A DNA stretch of 64,000 bases from the NCBI GenBank assembly GCA_036365455.1, contig JAWQUS010000007.1, forward strand, positions 20,724,001 through 20,788,000, read 5' to 3'. Below the pieces are notes generated by a model. That model made no database searches, was not told the DNA's origin, and saw only the letters and a list, made by a program, of their open reading frames with translations. Each line of letters opens with the position of its first letter. Position 1 is the stretch's first letter. Source of the stretch: Macrosoma leucophasiata (lineage: Eukaryota > Arthropoda > Insecta > Lepidoptera > Hedylidae). Below, piece by piece: positions 11,130 through 22,623 of the stretch. A program made the position numbers and the translations under genes.

Positions 11130-11495
11130 ATGGGTTAACCAGTAACGATTTTGCGAGCCCAAAATTACCAGTCTCCTTTAAAATTATTAGCAGTCGCTGC
11201 TAAGCAACAGATGCGCGTAGGTAAGTAAGAAAATTACAGTGACTCAATAAATTATTCAAAATTCGGTACAATATCAAAGGCTATTGTTCGTATAATAATA
11301 TAATTAATCATTGTAATTATAATGATTGTAATTGGTTTTTCGTGACCGCGTGCCATAAATTTGTTCATCTGCAACTTAGCTTCTCATCCTTCTATTTAAT
11401 TCGCTGGTTTCATGGCCGCACTTTAATTGCGACTAGAGATGTGCTTCTGCAATTTAAAACATATTTATAACTTTTAAAACACTCGCGTTTAACAC
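11130..11495. other. Intergenic, nothing recognised
   Basis: AT-rich sequence between the mariner and the palindrome. It contains an 11-bp stretch, aaaacatattt (11456-11466), repeated directly after the palindrome. Confidence 0.5.
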
Positions 11496-11626
11496 TAATT
11501 TCACTCATTTTACGAACCGGGTCGTGACGCGATATAGATATTGGGTAAAAAAAATAAAGGTAAAAAGTGTTTTTTACCCAATATCTATATCGCGTCACGA
11601 CCCGGTTCGTAAAATGAGTGAAATTA
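11496..11626. repeat. Perfect palindrome: 57-bp arms, 17-nt loop
   Basis: Bases 11496-11552 are the exact reverse complement of 11570-11626, with a 17-nt loop. The arms include accgggtcgtgacgcgatat and are GC-richer than the surroundings. The 11-mer aaaacatattt occurs at 11456-11466 and 11626-11636. It could be a young inverted duplication, a tiny mobile element or a hairpin-RNA source. Confidence 0.95.
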
Positions 11627-13150
11627 AAACATATTTGTCGTTGCATTGAGATAAAAGACGAACAAATAATTATTGTATTGGAATTACATAAAATTTTATG
11701 CCATATTTATTACATAGAGCAATACCTACGGGCCACCAGTGCCGGGCTAGAGTCCGCGTTATAATACCCTCTAATAATTTCTATAGTTTATAAGAAATAA
11801 TGATGATATAAAGATGATCTTTAACCACCAACAGCTCATTATTTACTGCAAATATCTACTCCAATAAATACTAACGTTCATATAAATGATGTATGTACAA
11901 TGATAATTCTTATCATTTTCACCATACCTATATTATAATTTCACAACCAATTTTTCTGTCCAACTCATCTCGATAACTAATGGCAACCTGCACTGAACAA
12001 ACGACACTACATTATTCTCGCTATCACTGAGCACATGGTGGTGCCCAGGGTTGCCAAGCACATAATAATGCACACCTTATTATATCCATAATTATGGACA
12101 CCTTATTATATCAATTTGCATATTAAACTCGTTCTCAGCACATTATTACACTAATTAAGGAATGATAATGATGCATAAATATGTTATGCAGCTACCTACA
12201 TAGGTACCTACCTTTTTAACGTTTATTATATTTCAATAGATTATTACTAAGTCATTTTTAGATCTGGCATCAAAAGGAATTTAACTAAAAATCTAATACC
12301 CAACTTAGGGCATGTTTAAGTAAAATAAGAACTTTGTCAGGTATCTACCTTTTTTTTAAACTCAAGGAATGCCACTCAGAATTTACGTCATTCAGCCATT
12401 GATAGCCTAGTAACACTAAACTATCTAAGCTTATTTATCTTGTTTACTTAACTAAGTGTCCCGAAAAAAAACTGTTGACTGGTTCAAGTGGTCGTCACAC
12501 ACAATATAAAATTAACATAATTTTATATAAACATGTTTAACATTAAACAAAATTTTAATTTTTTGCTAAAAAACTGTTTTTCGTATTAAAACAATAACCA
12601 TCAGTTTAAATAATTGTTACCATTTCTTAAATTCAGTAAATTTATTTGTTGTTACATACCTATAACATATCACCAAAGCCATTGCCATTCCTGTATGCCA
12701 ACCCTACTCGAGGCTACCACTTACTATAAACAACCTATTATTTATTACAATAATGGGGCGAATCATAATTTGCATTAACAACACCTATTTATGACCCAGC
12801 GCATTTTCATTAATGCTTATAAAACTGTCATTGGAATATCAGCAAAATTATACAACTATTAATCATTTGAACTCCTCATAAATTGAAATGTCAAGAAAAA
12901 ATAACATGCAATATTATTAGTTATTTTGCACTAACCATTTCTGCATGATTGCACGGTATCATTAAGTGTAGGTTTTGTTTTATAGTTTAGTATATACCAT
13001 AGAATACACCATAGAAATGCATAAAATATTATTTTTATATCATTGGAAAAAACACGCTTAAACTTAGGGTTAATTTTCACACACGACTTTCTTCGAGTTG
13101 AATTTTTAGTCTCATTAAAAAACCCTTTCTCTCTACTGAAACATCAAATC
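11627..13150. other. Intergenic, AT-rich
   Basis: Long AT-rich, apparently single-copy stretch with no supported ORF or repeat. Confidence 0.5.
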
Positions 13151-13151
13151 T

Positions 13152-13862
13152 ATACGAGGGCCATGCTGAAAGTTCTAAGAAAATCATAAATTGAGCAAAC
13201 AAGCAAGTTATCAGTTTTATTATATCTTTCAAAATAGTGTCCATTCACATCAATACATCGCTGCATTCGGTGGAACCACCGAGAAAAGAACTTTGCCCAC
13301 TCGTCGCTACTGTGTGAGTCACTGCTTGCTCGGCACCCATAAAACGTTTTCCTCGAAGTTTTTCCTTTATTGTAGGGAATAAATAAAAACCGCCAGGACG
13401 AGCTCGGGGCTATACGGCGGGTGAACCAGTATTTCACGTCCAACGTCGCCAAATAGTCGGTCGTTCGCCTGGCGGTGTGCGACGAGGTGTTGTCGTGGTG
13501 AAGGAGGATCCTACTGGGAGGTTCTCTCGAACTTCTTAATGACACAAGGCAAACAATTGATAGTGTACCACTCTGCAGTAACTGGTTTTTGATCTTCTAA
13601 AACAATTGTCGCGTAATGACTTCTCCTTCCAAAAAACAATGCCACCGTCTGTTTTCCCACAATTGTTTTCGACCTCTCTTCAATTTAGTTGACAACTCCT
13701 CGGAAGGAAACAGCCACTCAGCAGACTGTCTTTTGGTTTCCGGATCATAACAGTAAATCCAACTTTCGTCACCCGTAACTATATAGAACACAACATTTGA
13801 GTCACCTCCGTTAAATTTTTGAACCATTTCTCGACACCGACTCCAACACGACGGAGTTTTTG
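13152..13862 (-). pseudogene. Decayed mariner transposase, second lineage
   Basis: The minus-strand translation shows mariner blocks in several frames: TGDESWIYCYDPETK with the first catalytic Asp region, then LLHHDNTSSHTARRTTDYL with the second, then …SSDEWAKFFSRWFHRMQRCID near the C-terminus. The third Asp block is destroyed by a frameshift (SPDLAP cannot be read in frame). The outer end tacgagggccatgctgaaag at 13152 is the likely terminal repeat. The N-terminal third is missing. It is clearly distinct from the mariners at 9789 and 20612. Confidence 0.8.
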
Positions 13863-13863
13863 G

Positions 13864-13968
13864 GCATGTTCACCGTCGTCTATGAACATTTATAACACCA
13901 GGGGAATTGCCAAAGTGCTGCCAGCCCTAAAGGATTCTTTTGATGCCAGTTTTGATAAATAATAAAGG
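13864..13968 (-). repeat. LINE 3'-end fragment (family G)
   Basis: Reverse-orientation match to the C-terminal coding end also present at 28985, 32860 and 54437 (…gacgccagttttgaagaacc-like). It abuts the broken mariner. Confidence 0.65.
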
Positions 13969-15832
13969 CATACCTTGCAATTGATTGGTCTGCTGTATTT
14001 TTTATTTAGTAGAACTTGCAGAATTCGGATTATGCGATCTTTCAAAAATAACCATTCTCGAACTTTTTCTTCGTTATGAAAACATTAACACTTTCACCCA
14101 GGTAAACAACTGATAGTTAAATTCAATGCTGCTCACTATCAAACACCCCCATACTTTAAGTAACGATTTAAATCGTGATTTGATATCAATTTGTCATGTG
14201 TGACAAGGTTACACTTGTTTTGACAATTGAAAGACAATCTGGCATCAATCATGACATTCGTTCATGACGGACTGACGGCAGTGACGCCTGATTGAATTTA
14301 TTAATATTTATTATGACCAATAAGTGAAGTAGCCAGCTGCGTAAACTTCCGGCCAGTCTCGTGACGACGACACAAATCAGAGCGAGTTTCCTGAGACATG
14401 ACGACCTGATGAAAGTTAACTATTGACCATAAAATCTATGGATGAACCATAGATTTCATGGTCCACCAAATGTCATACAACAAATAACAAGGAAAGTCCG
14501 TTAGGTCGTTGCCACAATTTTTCTTGTCCCTCGATACAATTAAGTACAAATATCCGTGAGACTGCGCGTGCTTGAAAATGCAAATGGCCGGCCAACAAAT
14601 ATAACAGTGTAATTGTTCATTAGCACGTAACCCATGATGAAGATGGTGTGAAAATGTTGAAACTACTTCGAAATGTATGTAACTTAATTCGATAAGTAAC
14701 GTGTATTGTGTGTCATTTGTATGAATAAGTATTACAGTTCACGCCATGTTCTTTTAGCCGGCAAGTATGCTCGAAAAGTGTTTCTTGTAAATGTCTCGCA
14801 TTTCCTTAGCTCTTTCAAGTCGAGGAGGCAAAAAATACATAATTAATAATCAAATTTTCCAAATTAAATACAGGTACCTACATAAAGTAACTAACAGCAA
14901 ACATGAAAGAAGAGTTTATGTGTAAAACGATTTTTAAGCTATTGCATAGCTTCTATCGCGGGCCTTTGTGCGTGGAGACAGAATCCAGACATACTGTAAC
15001 GAAAATAACCTAACACCCTCCACTCCGACCGGCACAGCGGTGATACTTTTTAGTTTTGCCATCTGTCGATGAATACCAGAACTTTTAATAACTTTTTTCT
15101 AATATCACGCTTGTCTCTTTAGTTCAGCAACTCGCCTCTAGGTGGCATTGGTTGTATCGGCTCAAAAAGTTGAATCAATAACAAAGAAAACAAAGGAAAA
15201 AAATACTGCATAAATAAAATAAATAAATAATTATAATTACATGTTGATAAAAAATGTTATGCAACAGCTTTACCGCGGCAGACTCCGAGTGCCACACGCC
15301 TTTTTTTTTAGTATCACATAATTTGATATTACTTATTAATATAAACATATTGTTCCAACAATAAACAGTTTTTTTTTACACATTTTACATTCATTAAATC
15401 TGAAGGGGTCATTTTACTCATGAATGCGATGAACATTTACCAATCTCCGAGGGTGGTATCCCAATAACACCAGTGATAAAGGAACTTATAACCTTTAAGT
15501 ATCTCTGGTAAGCCCCGATCCAGGGATCGAACCCAGGAATACTGAAGCAGTTTGAAAAAAAAAACACACACCTGTAGGCAAAGTTCATATTGAAACATTG
15601 CAAGGGAAATTATTAAAAAATAAAACAATTGTCTATGCTGCGATATGATTGCGATTTAACGATTCCAGTGAAGCATTGATCAACATTTACTTTTACAGAT
15701 AGAATCTACTATTCGCCCACCAGTAATTAGCAGCAACGGTGATGCTTTTTTAATTCAATGTGCAACGCGTGCCCGGTTATTAATTTACTTTTAGATTATT
15801 ACCTGCCATATGCACGTTGCGTATATTGAAAA
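13969..15832. other. Intergenic, nothing recognised except a hairpin
   Basis: Mostly single-copy sequence without ORF support. A short hairpin at 14425-14463 is listed separately. A B-box-like fragment near 15518-15545 (cagggatcgaacccagg) may be SINE debris. Confidence 0.5.
14425..14463. repeat. Short hairpin, 17-bp arms
   Basis: The arm gaccataaaatctatgg (14425-14441) pairs with 14447-14463 with one mismatch around a 5-nt loop. No repeat copy is seen elsewhere in the window. Confidence 0.7.
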
Positions 15833-15936
15833 ACATAACTTCACGCTTGTAATCCCCGAAGGGGTAGGCAGAGCAAAATGCATGCATTCAAGCATACATG
15901 CAAACACCCACGATTCGCCGGTTACGTTTTGGCCCT
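15833..15936 (-). repeat. tRNA-derived SINE (family F), 3' fragment
   Basis: Reverse-orientation body and tail of family F (cacccacgattcgccggtta and gtgaagttacgtta-like end). The tRNA head is absent. Confidence 0.65.
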
Positions 15937-16159
15937 TATATATTACTAAGTACTATCATAATAAAACAGCCTATAGCACTCCTGAGCAGTGTAGCTTTCT
16001 GAGAAAATTTTCATGATCGGTTCAGTATTTCCAAAGAATAGACCCTACAAACAAACAAACAAACATAATTACAAACATTAAGTACCTTTATCTATTAGAC
16101 GGTAACAGAAATACATAATTTGTGAATATGTTAGCTTTCTAGCTATCACTATTTATGAG

Positions 16160-16610
16160 ATTTGGTTTTTTTTTGGTTGGGATTTCAGGTTGGTGACAGA
16201 CAGACGGACCGACGGACAGACAGACAGCGGTGGATTAGTAATCCATAGGGTCCGTCTTTACCTTTTAGGTACGAACCCCCTAAAAGATAGAACTAAGATA
16301 CAGAATAGCTCAAAATACGATTTTTAAATTGACATAACTTTTTTATTTCTAAACCGATTCACATGAAACAAACACCAAATATTAAGTGAAACTTACCACA
16401 ATATATAAGTGCAGATCGAATAAGCCGTTTCTGATATTAGCGTGCACAAACAAACAGACATTTTTCCGGGGTAAAAGGTACCCAGTATTGTGCGCCAAAG
16501 GTTAAATTATAATCATACCAAGTTTAATTGTAATCGGACTGGTAGTTTTTATGTGATGCTTGAACAAACAGACAGACAAAAAAATTTCTAATCACATATT
16601 TGGGTTCGGT
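16160..16610. repeat. Family C-like repeat fragments
   Basis: Degenerate pieces with gacagacagac tracts and gggtccgtctttaccttttagg in reverse orientation, followed by a related stretch with further cagaca motifs. No ORF. Confidence 0.5.
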
Positions 16611-16920
16611 ATCGATCTAGTAACATCAGCAGGTATTTATTTTTTCAATATTTTTAATGTACAGATTTACACTTCTACAGTTTTATTATAAGTATAGATA
16701 AACCTTTTTATCTTTTATCACTTAGCAATTTTACTGGAACGGCGATTTCACAGGATTTTCGTTTTCTACATGACGAAATGAAAGTTTGACGATATTGTCT
16801 CTTTATTATTATTATTATTCTACTCTCCTTATAATTATTCTACTCATTTATTAAGGTACATATTAAATATTTTTTTACATAATATGTAACTGAAAAAAAA
16901 AACAAATATAGGTATATAAA
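16611..16920. other. Intergenic, nothing recognised
   Basis: AT-rich, with a short (tta)n tract near 16804-16819. Confidence 0.5.
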
Positions 16921-17160
16921 AAATTGCCACCGGCAGCGGGAACAAGGTCCAAGCCGTCGGTGGTTAGGGTCACAGAGACAGGAACCTCCTCACTTTACGT
17001 GCCGTGCCGAGGAGTACCGCTTTCTGCATCAGACCCCTGATCCAACTTCCCAACTTGAGCCTCTTGAGATGTTGGTCGAGACTCAGCTATCAGTTCGTTG
17101 ACCGTGACGACTAACGGCACAATGATGGCCGAATCCACATCCCCCATTATTATAATTATT
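16921..17160 (-). pseudogene. Non-LTR retrotransposon ORF2, C-terminal fragment
   Basis: The minus strand reads LDQHLKRLKLGSWIRGLMQ, then KAVLLGTARKVRRFLSL and a stop at 16970-16972. This tail is familiar from lepidopteran LINE polyproteins. Upstream parts of the ORF are absent, and a family A fragment follows directly. Confidence 0.65.
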
Positions 17161-17163
17161 TTT

Positions 17164-17254
17164 CTACTTGCTGCTAAATGATAGTGTTCACCACTATCGT
17201 ATTCCGGCTTGGTGGTAATGTACGGCCTTGTAATTTCCGACACAGAGGCACAAC
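17164..17254 (+). repeat. Family A retroposon fragment
   Basis: Contains the central block (aaatgatagtgttcaccact … ggtggtaatgtacggcc). It lacks both ends. Confidence 0.65.
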
Positions 17255-17928
17255 CATTTAGACCTCTACCGCCACTTAACATCTCAAAGGAAAGAAAATA
17301 TAAATAATTAAAACATTTCATTGCAATATTTTAATTATTAATATTGCCTTTCCTTTCTTAAATTTCTAAAAATTTTCATTTTACATTTTTGTAAGAAAAC
17401 TAATACCTGCGCACGTCCTCCAATAGTGAACGAATCTTCTCTAAAGGTCATTCAACTAAGCGAATGACCTTTGATAAGACAGCTCTCAGAAAGACAGTCA
17501 ATCATTTTATTTTAAAATGGTCCTTTGCTTAGTCATAATCACAAGCTTCCTATAGTGAACCTTTACTTAAAATAAATTATAACTTAACACAGGTAACATG
17601 ACATAATTGAATGAATAAAGAATTAAAAACCACTTTTGCCAAATCATGTTTATTTTAGATACTACAAACTGAATCAGTTTCCAACCTAACAGAGATTTTT
17701 TAGACGAGACAATTTATAGATCGTAAAACTTAAAAGAGCTATTGGAGACAGTTTAAAATTCAGTTAGCAGGTTAAATTATTTAGCCGACGAATCTACGAA
17801 TACGCGAACAAAACAGTAAGAAAAGAAAAAAAACACAAAAAACGATGACTGCGTAATAATATAAAAATTATTCATACGGACTATTACGTATAATCATTCG
17901 GTTGTAACAAACACATCAGTCAATATTA
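17255..17928. other. Intergenic, nothing recognised
   Basis: AT-rich; no supported gene. Confidence 0.5.
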
Positions 17929-18431
17929 GGATCCCACTGCAGAATCATTTCCTTCATTTAGATAAGCTGCAAACCTAATTTTTGCGCATATTTATAGTCT
18001 ACAAAATATATATTCACTAGGTTGCCTATCACCTATACCCTACCTATATTGTATTTTTATAGGAAATATTTTTTTTCTTGTTTTTTTTTTTCAATAAAAT
18101 ATCGTCCATTTCACGGCAATATATTATTTAAAAACTCTGAAAAATCACGGCTGCCGTTGCGCACTTGGCCGCCGCTACATATTTTCGTTCCGCCCCGATA
18201 ACTTTTTACGTCCATACCTATTTCTTTTTTCTCATTATTATGATATACGGGCGCCAAATTAAATCGTCCGAATATAAGAGTTACTGGCTGTTAAAATTAA
18301 AATAATTTAATTAAAAATACTTAAATTTTGATAGGCAACCTAGTGGATATATATTCTCTAGGTTATAAATATCCGTAAAAATTAGGTTTGCAGCATATCT
18401 GGATGAACGAAATAATTCTGCGGTGGGATCC
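17929..18431. mobile_element. Fold-back element with ~102-bp inverted arms
   Basis: Arms 17929-18030 and 18330-18431 are imperfect reverse complements (outer end ggatcccactgcagaat, inner end gttgcctatc). They enclose about 300 bp that includes a GC-rich patch near 18150-18210. No transposase is present, and I could not assign a clear target duplication. Confidence 0.7.
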
Positions 18432-18891
18432 AAACCCAATAAATTAAATTGCAGGAAAATATACGATGTGTCAACTCGACCCTCGCTAATTTTAGGGTTG
18501 GCGATCAACGTTATTTAACATAACCGCATGCCTACACATTACCTTATCCGCTACTATCTATAATTACCACGAGAAAGGTCCATCTTTCTCTTGTTTTTTG
18601 CAGTGTTGTTAGTGTGTTAAGTTTATAGTGTGTAGGACACGTTAATGATTGTAAATTTATTGCGTGTGTAGCTACTCTTTCAACTTTATGCGTTTCCGCG
18701 CTACTGCGACATTGCATTTATCTAAGAAGCATTTTTAAATCTAGAAAACTATCCATATAGTAACATTCCTTGCTCGTAGATCGTTGATCTATACACAATT
18801 TCATTTTAATTCACAAGAGACCTATCTGGAAATTCGCAAAAAATCAAACAGGAAACATTTTGAAAAGACTGCATAATAAATAGGTATTAGC
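18432..18891. other. Intergenic, nothing recognised
   Basis: AT-rich single-copy-looking sequence. Confidence 0.5.
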
Positions 18892-19093
18892 TTTTTTTAT
18901 GTTTTAGATGTGGTAAACAATCATGCAGTTCACATTGATGCTAAGTGATGACTGCAGGCTATAGACACTCACAAAAAGACCAAGGTCGAAATGCAGATGC
19001 GTTACCACTCCTGAAGCCTAAGGTGTTATACCTCTGTGACGGAAATTACAGGGCCGTACATTTCCACCTGACCGGAACATGATAGTGCTGAAC
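18892..19093 (-). repeat. Family A retroposon, 5' truncated
   Basis: Reverse-orientation copy from its tail (T-run at about 18892) to the gatagtgctgaac block. Confidence 0.75.
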
Positions 19094-19134
19094 AAATCAT
19101 TTTAATTTAGATTCATTTTAAAGTATTTTTTTTT

Positions 19135-19728
19135 AAAGAGCATCGAAAAAAAATAGATTAATCATCCAAAAACAAAAATTGGTAATATTATTGACTCATT
19201 TGTTCTCTTAAATGATTAAAATATTAAGTGGGTATTATGAGTTGTTATTTTATTTGCTTTTCAATTATCCATGTTCCGAGAAATAAAAATGTAGTGATTA
19301 ATAGTGTGTAGGTATTTCGTGGAAAAATCTCACAACTTTGTAACTTTTTTAGGTATATCAAAATTATTCAACGGCAAAATGTTGTAACAATTACCAATAT
19401 CTTAAATCACATTACCAACTTCATTGTTCTACGTTAAAAGAGCATCGAAAAAAAGTAGATTAAACATCCAAAAAGAAAAATTGTTTATTAAGTTGAAAAA
19501 TTGTATTGACTCATTTGTTCTCGTAAATGATTAAAATATTAAGTAGGTATTATGAGTCGTTATTTTATTTGCTTTTCAAGAAATAAAAAGGGAGTAATTA
19601 ATAGTGTGTATTTCGAGGAAAAAACTGACAAGATTGTGATTTCTTAATATCCAAATTATTCAACCGCAAAAAGTTTGTAACAATTACCAATATCTTAAAT
19701 CACATTACCAACTTCATTGTTCTACGTC
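19135..19728. repeat. Tandem duplication, ~302-bp period
   Basis: Units 19135-19435 and 19437-19728 share aaagagcatcg at the start and cttcattgttctacgt at the end. They are diverged by substitutions and small indels, so the duplication is older than the one at 8132. AT-rich, noncoding. Confidence 0.85.
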
Positions 19729-20611
19729 TATGCTTCTAATTTATTATTGCAATGATGGGCAGGCACATTAAGATTGTATCAAATGATTATTAAACTCCAT
19801 AGAGCAACACGGGCCACCGGTCGCGGCGGACCGGAGGGGAGTAGCCTTATACAAGCTTACCTTCCTTCCATGAGTACTACGTCTGAACGGATTAAAAAGA
19901 ATGGACCGTAGTCCATTCGGCCGTAATCAAAAAACGTCTACGTCCCAACGGCCCGGTCATAAAATAATTTAAAAGTACAGTCGCATGCATACAAGCGTAA
20001 CAGTCGTATGGTTTATAAATTTTCACTACAAAATATTTACATATTTAAAGTAGTATTTAATCTAATAGTTGTAATCTAAGTACACAAAATCGTTAACATC
20101 TTCGTTTCTAGTTGGCACGACGACGTTGGGTTGACTTCAGGTACCTAACTCAACAATGACCCTTTCTTATTTCTTATCAACCAATCACAAGCAGCAGTTT
20201 AACTGTTACGTCAGAGGTGTGGCGAAAAGAAGGTTCATAATAATATGCAATCAGTGTTTTCTAAGGTTTCGGAGTAAACAAGAAACCCTTATAATTTCGC
20301 CATGTCCGTCTGTCTGTCTGTCCGTCCGTCTGCGGTTTAGCGCAATAACTATTAGTACTAGAGACTTGAAATTTGGCACAAGTGTACACCTTAATCACGC
20401 CGACAAAGTAGTATAATAAAAACATGAAAAATAAAATGATGTAAGGTTTTATTTTTATTTTTCTATATAGTGTAGGATTTCGTTGAATAGGTCTTTCAAA
20501 AATGTAAGGGGTGTGCTTACATCATATAGTTAACTGTTCGTGTCCTCCCCCCTCTACCACCTAAACGTTTGTTGTTAGAAATTCAAACGTTGCGGCAATA
20601 GTAGTTACATA

Positions 20612-22192
20612 TTAGGTTGGGGAAAAAGTTTCTTCGCATTTTTTAAGATAATTCAAAACATTTTTTAATATAGTTTATTTAAATTTAACTAAAGTATATA
20701 TGTACCATTTTGTTCGATAACCTTTTGCCATCTTGTAGGTAGGGACATGATCACATTGCTATAAAAAATTTGGGACTTCTCATCAAAATACTTGTCGCGC
20801 AAGTGGATTTGGCAGTCCTCTCGTGATGTTAACCTAACATTGCATAAAGAATTCTGAAGAGACCGAAACGGGTGGAAATTTGAAGGTGCAAGGTCAGGAC
20901 TATACGGCGGATGCATTTACACCTCCCAGCCAAACTCTCTTAATTTTTGCTGAGTGGCTATAGATGTGTGAGGTCTAGCGTTATCATGATGAAATACCAC
21001 ACTCCTTCTGTTGATCAATTCCGGCCGCTTTCTCTCAACTTCTTGCTTTAATCTCATCAGTTGTTCGCAATAGAGTTCAGAATCGATAGTCCTGCCTGGT
21101 GGTAATAGCTCATAATGAATAATGCCCTTCCAATCCCACCACACACAGAAAGAAAAGAAAACATTTATTTGGACAGCACAGAGACATGACGATACAAATT
21201 GCCAGACGATTGGTACACAGGTACAATTAAACAAAAAGCAAAAACAATAACATTTAAAAAAGAAAAAAAAAAGAGATTAAGTCTCACGGCTGGTCCAAAT
21301 GGGAGCCCAGATCAGCTTCATGTCAAGTCGATAACATCAATCGACTTGACGCTGATTTTCATCTGGGACCCTGGTGTTTCACGGATGTCAAGCAGATCAA
21401 ACAAATTAAATTAATAATGGTTAACAATATATACTTACATATTTTATCAGGACAAATAATATAGCACAACATCACCTTATTGCGAGTTAACCCGGGTTTC
21501 GCCACAGTCTGTGAAGCCTGACCGGCCTTTGACCACGACCTTTTTCGCACGTTCTTGTCGTACGTGATCCACTTTTCATCACCAGTTATCAGCTTCTTCA
21601 AAAATGATTCGGTTTCATTACGTCGTAATAAAGAATCACAAATGAGTACACGGTTCATTAGGTTTCTTTCAGTGAGCTCGTGAGGTACGCAAATATCCAG
21701 CTTTTTTCAAATGCGCCAAAACTGTTTTGTGATCAATTCTCAGTTCTTCAGCTACGTCGTAACTACTGATATGTCGATCTTGCTCCACTTTTTCAAAAAT
21801 GGCACCCATTTAATCCGTAATAGGGCGAGGTGCATCCTTGACATCAAAATTTCCGGATTGAAAACGCTTAAACCAAATTTATGCTACTCTCACAGACACT
21901 GCACTAGGTCCATAAACATCGCAAATTGTTTTCGCGGCTTGCGTTGCATTTTTACCTTTTTTGTAGTAAAATTTTAAAATGTATCGAATTTCTTCATTAG
22001 ATTCACTCATCTTGACAGTACGAAAAACAAATGAAAATGACACATTTGCCTAATTTGAATTTGGAATTATGTTCTTTAAAATTTTATCTTTCAATGATAC
22101 CAAAACAAGCTAGATACAAATACTACAGCCAAAGAGATTTTATTACAAGTTCATACATACTATAATGCGAAAAGACTTTTTCCCCAACCTAT
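20612..22192 (-). pseudogene. Mariner (DD34D) copy 2, broken
   Basis: Same element as 9789-11059: ends ttaggttggggaaaaagttt and its complement, with TA on both sides (20610-20611, 22193-22194). The transposase frame is interrupted by a ~320-bp insertion at 21147-21466, by a small deletion in the N-terminal part (near 21700) and by substitutions. Blocks GDEKW, HHDNARPHT and YSPDLAP remain recognisable. It retains the arginine codon where copy 1 has a stop, so each copy is broken differently. Confidence 0.85.
21147..21466. mobile_element. Insertion inside mariner copy 2
   Basis: About 320 bp absent from mariner copy 1. It begins gaaagaaaagaaaacattta and contains an 11-bp perfect hairpin (gtcaagtcgat at 21322-21332 with 21340-21350) inside a longer imperfect one. 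A similar opening (aaaagaaataaaaaacattt) occurs near 32240, suggesting a dispersed retroposon. Class unknown. Confidence 0.6.
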
Positions 22193-22339
22193 TATAACGA
22201 AATAAAAAGAAAAATTATTACACCTAAGTTGGGTTTACAAGTTTGCGAGTAATATAGTCCACCAAATATAATACTCGAAAGTTTTGAACAACGCCATAGA
22301 AAATATTTATATATTTTTTCATTACATTAATCAATTGTA

Positions 22340-22450
22340 TATTATATATATATTTTTCGCAATAACACATGCGAGTGTACTTTAGAAATTAAAGAAAAGA
22401 AACCGAAAGAATAATTTGACTTCGGGCAGGAATCGAACCTGAAAAAATCG
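22340..22450 (-). repeat. Family D SINE fragment
   Basis: Contains the reverse of the D 3' segment (cgcaataacacatgcgagtg) and cttcgggcaggaatcgaacc. The tRNA head is cut short. Confidence 0.6.
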
Positions 22451-22577
22451 AACCGAAGCCAATTTTTCATTAATCAAACCGAAAAATTACGGAACACTAC
22501 ACTGCGCGTGGCCCAACACGCACTTGACCAGGTTTTTTTTGTCAATGTGTTTAAGTGGTTGATTATTTTGATATATG

Positions 22578-22623
22578 TATCTTCATGCCAGGTCCCTAAC
22601 GGGGTAGGCAGAGAGTGTAGAGT
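22578..22623 (-). repeat. LINE tail fragment (family H)
   Basis: Matches the end of the H fragments at 45150 and 60150 (cttcatgccaggtccctaac, ggggtaggcagagagtgtag). Confidence 0.6.

Larger units (their letters stand above)
20255..22540 (+). repeat. Family C element split by a mariner
   Basis: It begins ctaaggtttcggagtaaaca with a (tctg/tccg)n tract and runs to 20611. After the mariner it resumes at 22193 and ends with gcacttgaccaggttttttt at about 22538. The reverse-orientation copy at 29893-30838 shows the same internal order, which confirms the split. A family D fragment interrupts the right part. Confidence 0.7.

Noticed and set aside
16995..17321. 108-codon minus-strand open frame
   Set aside because: Out of frame with the real LINE tail at 16970-17100 and fused to a family A fragment.
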